A DNA stretch of 64,000 nucleotides from Gemmatimonadota bacterium (GTDB lineage: Bacteria > Gemmatimonadota > Gemmatimonadetes > Gemmatimonadales > Gemmatimonadaceae), in NCBI GenBank assembly GCA_016704465.1, contig JADJAD010000001.1:496001-560000 (forward strand). Reading direction: 5' to 3'. Each line of letters begins with the position of its first letter. The first letter of the stretch is position 1. A model generated the notes under the pieces. That model saw nothing but the letters and a program-made list of their open reading frames with translations. It ran no database searches and was not told the origin of the DNA. Made by a program: the position numbers and the translations under genes. Below, one piece after another: positions 62,753-64,000 of this stretch.

Positions 62753-63631
62753 ATGACCCACACCGTGTTGCGCTGGATTGGTGGCGCCGTTGCAGGCGCG
62801 GGCATCGTGGTCGCTGCGCTCGCCGCATGGACGTACACTGCGAGCGAACGGCACCTGCGCTCCTTTCCCGCGCCGCCTCCGTTCACGCACCCGATCGCCA
62901 CCGACTCAGGTGCCGTGTCCCGCGGCGAGCACCTCGTCCGCACGCGCGGTTGCCGCGGGTGTCATGGTGATCAGCTGCAAGGTGAGTTGATGTGGGGAAT
63001 GGCCGTCGCCCCCAACCTGGCCGAGTATGCAAGGCGAGAGACCCCGGCCACGCTCGAGGCGGCGCTGCGCCATGGCATCGGGGCCGGCGGGCGGGCGCTG
63101 TACAGCATGCCCTCGTACAACTTCGTGCGCCTGCGCGACCGCGACGTCGCCGACATGATCGCCTACCTGCGCGCCATCCCGGTGGTTCACGCGGAGCTGC
63201 CGCGCGCGTCGCTGCCGTGGACGGTGCGCTGGGAGATCGCGCGCGGCCTCGACGCGGCCATGCCAAGGTACCTTGACCAGGTGCCGCCGCTGCGGCGCAC
63301 CGAGGACCCGGACCCGGCGATTGTGCGCGGTGAGTACATCGCCATGACCAGCTGCAACGAATGCCACGGCTTCGGCCTGCGGGCCGACACGCCGTGGGAT
63401 GACGGGTCTGCCCCGGACCTGGCCATCGTCAGCGGCTATTCGCCCCGCGCGTTCACGACGCTGATGCGAACCGGCCTGCCGATTGGCGGGCGCGAGCTTG
63501 CGCTGATGAGCGGCGTGGCGCGAACGCGGTTCGCCTACTTCACCGACGGCGAGATTGCCGACCTCTATGCGTTCCTTCGAGACCTGGGGCGGCGGGCGAT
63601 GGCCGACGCAGGGCCCGCCGGGAAGAACTGA
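62753..63631 (+). CDS. Membrane-anchored diheme cytochrome c
   Basis: A 292-residue protein. The N-terminal anchor (residues ~8-28) is followed by two cytochrome c domains: CRGCH (C67, C70, H71) and CNECH near residue 200. Each has a Met ligand candidate (LYSMPSYNF, LALMSGVA). This is the layout of electron-transfer subunits of membrane dehydrogenases, but no dehydrogenase is next to it. Confidence 0.9.
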   Translation: MTHTVLRWIGGAVAGAGIVVAALAAWTYTASERHLRSFPAPPPFTHPIATDSGAVSRGEHLVRTRGCRGCHGDQLQGELMWGMAVAPNLAEYARRETPATLEAALRHGIGAGGRALYSMPSYNFVRLRDRDVADMIAYLRAIPVVHAELPRASLPWTVRWEIARGLDAAMPRYLDQVPPLRRTEDPDPAIVRGEYIAMTSCNECHGFGLRADTPWDDGSAPDLAIVSGYSPRAFTTLMRTGLPIGGRELALMSGVARTRFAYFTDGEIADLYAFLRDLGRRAMADAGPAGKN

Positions 63632-63648
63632 GGTCGCCCGAGCCCAAC

Positions 63649-64000
63649 CTATCGCGCCTGCGCGTACAGGATCGCCAGCACGACCGCGACCACCGACGTG
63701 ATGCCCGCCACGACCCACGGGAGCCAGGCCGGGAGCTGCCATCCCGCCCTGCCACCGACCGTTGACCCGCGCGCGACCGGTGCGGCGCTCGCCGGCGCCA
63801 GCGCCCGCACAATGTCCGCACCTGTGCGCGGTCGGTCGTCCGGCTGCTTTTCCAGGCAGCGCATGACAATCGTCGCCAGGGAGCTGGGCGTGTCGGGGCG
63901 ACGCAGCTTGATCGGCTCCGGCACCTTCTTCGCATGGGCCTCGAAGATCGCCGCCGGCTGCTTGCCGGTGAACGGCGGGTGCCCGGTGATCAGCTCGTAG
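63649..64000 (-). CDS. Ser/Thr protein kinase, C-terminal part
   Basis: The gene enters from the right edge; only the last ~117 residues are visible. They show the end of a Hanks-type kinase domain (YELITGHPPFTGKQPAAIFEAH, then IVMRCLEKQPDDRPRTGADIVRAL), a linker, and one TM helix (LPWVVAGITSVVAVVLAILY) followed by only four residues. The sensor part usual in PASTA kinases is missing. The catalytic residues lie outside the window. Confidence 0.9.
   Translation of the reverse strand, partial: YELITGHPPFTGKQPAAIFEAHAKKVPEPIKLRRPDTPSSLATIVMRCLEKQPDDRPRTGADIVRALAPASAAPVARGSTVGGRAGWQLPAWLPWVVAGITSVVAVVLAILYAQAR

Overview
The window is high-GC bacterial chromosome with tightly packed genes on both strands. 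Nothing in it is plasmid- or phage-like, and I see no tRNA, rRNA, insertion sequence or CRISPR array. The gene content suggests Gemmatimonadota or a close relative with an Acidobacteria-like lifestyle: an ADOP-type permease with its PadR repressor, a DUF1592/DUF1552/ankyrin operon, many secreted hydrolases, creatininase-fold proteins with signal peptides, orphan c-type cytochromes and PepSY/two-component/RND clusters. This assignment is inferred from families, not from a marker gene.

Layout. 1-2.8 kb: a partial SnoaL-like protein, a secreted Kelch protein and a GH16 glucanase. 2.8-9.2 kb (minus): a gamma-glutamyl-hydrolase-like amidotransferase, then a five-gene operon of two esterases, two different ATP-grasp enzymes and a YbdK/GCS2-type carboxylate-amine ligase, probably an uncharacterised amide or peptide pathway. 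9.2-18 kb: a frameshifted DUF6259 gene, an ADOP permease with PadR and its operator, a lectin-like secreted protein and a large membrane protein of unknown function. 18-26.6 kb: a lipoprotein, two tandem creatininase-fold proteins with altered metal ligands, and the DUF1592-DUF1552-ankyrin operon. 26.7-31.5 kb: small secreted proteins, a cupredoxin remnant and a RES/Xre-like toxin-antitoxin pair. 31.5-37 kb: a FrcBCA/Rbs-like sugar ABC operon, a divergent lipocalin-like gene, a diguanylate cyclase and a decayed second copy of the substrate-binding-protein/lipocalin-like pair. 37-44.5 kb: cytochrome c, DUF983, DUF3224 with an M19-like dipeptidase, a TonB-plug-like protein, a cyclase, an esterase, a PLP decarboxylase and a CBS protein. 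44.5-53.6 kb: a beta-propeller protein, a complete tripartite RND efflux system, PepSY, and an OmpR-type regulator with its histidine kinase, all co-directional. 53.6-58 kb: two alpha/beta hydrolases, two small membrane proteins and an MltB-type lytic transglycosylase. 58.1-62.6 kb: a beta-rich protein of unknown family directly upstream of a 1245-residue TPR-CHAT-TPR protease. 62.7-64 kb: a diheme cytochrome c and the C-terminus of a Ser/Thr kinase.

The most promising undescribed system is the two-gene module at 58.1-62.6 kb, a putative CHAT-protease/partner cell-death or defence pair. Second is the double ATP-grasp/YbdK/esterase operon. At the DNA level, the octamer CGTTAGGC (or its complement) occurs 18 times by my count. 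G-rich heptad repeats sit just upstream of minus-strand genes, three times at the start codon. Short tandem repeats overlap the stop codons of three genes.
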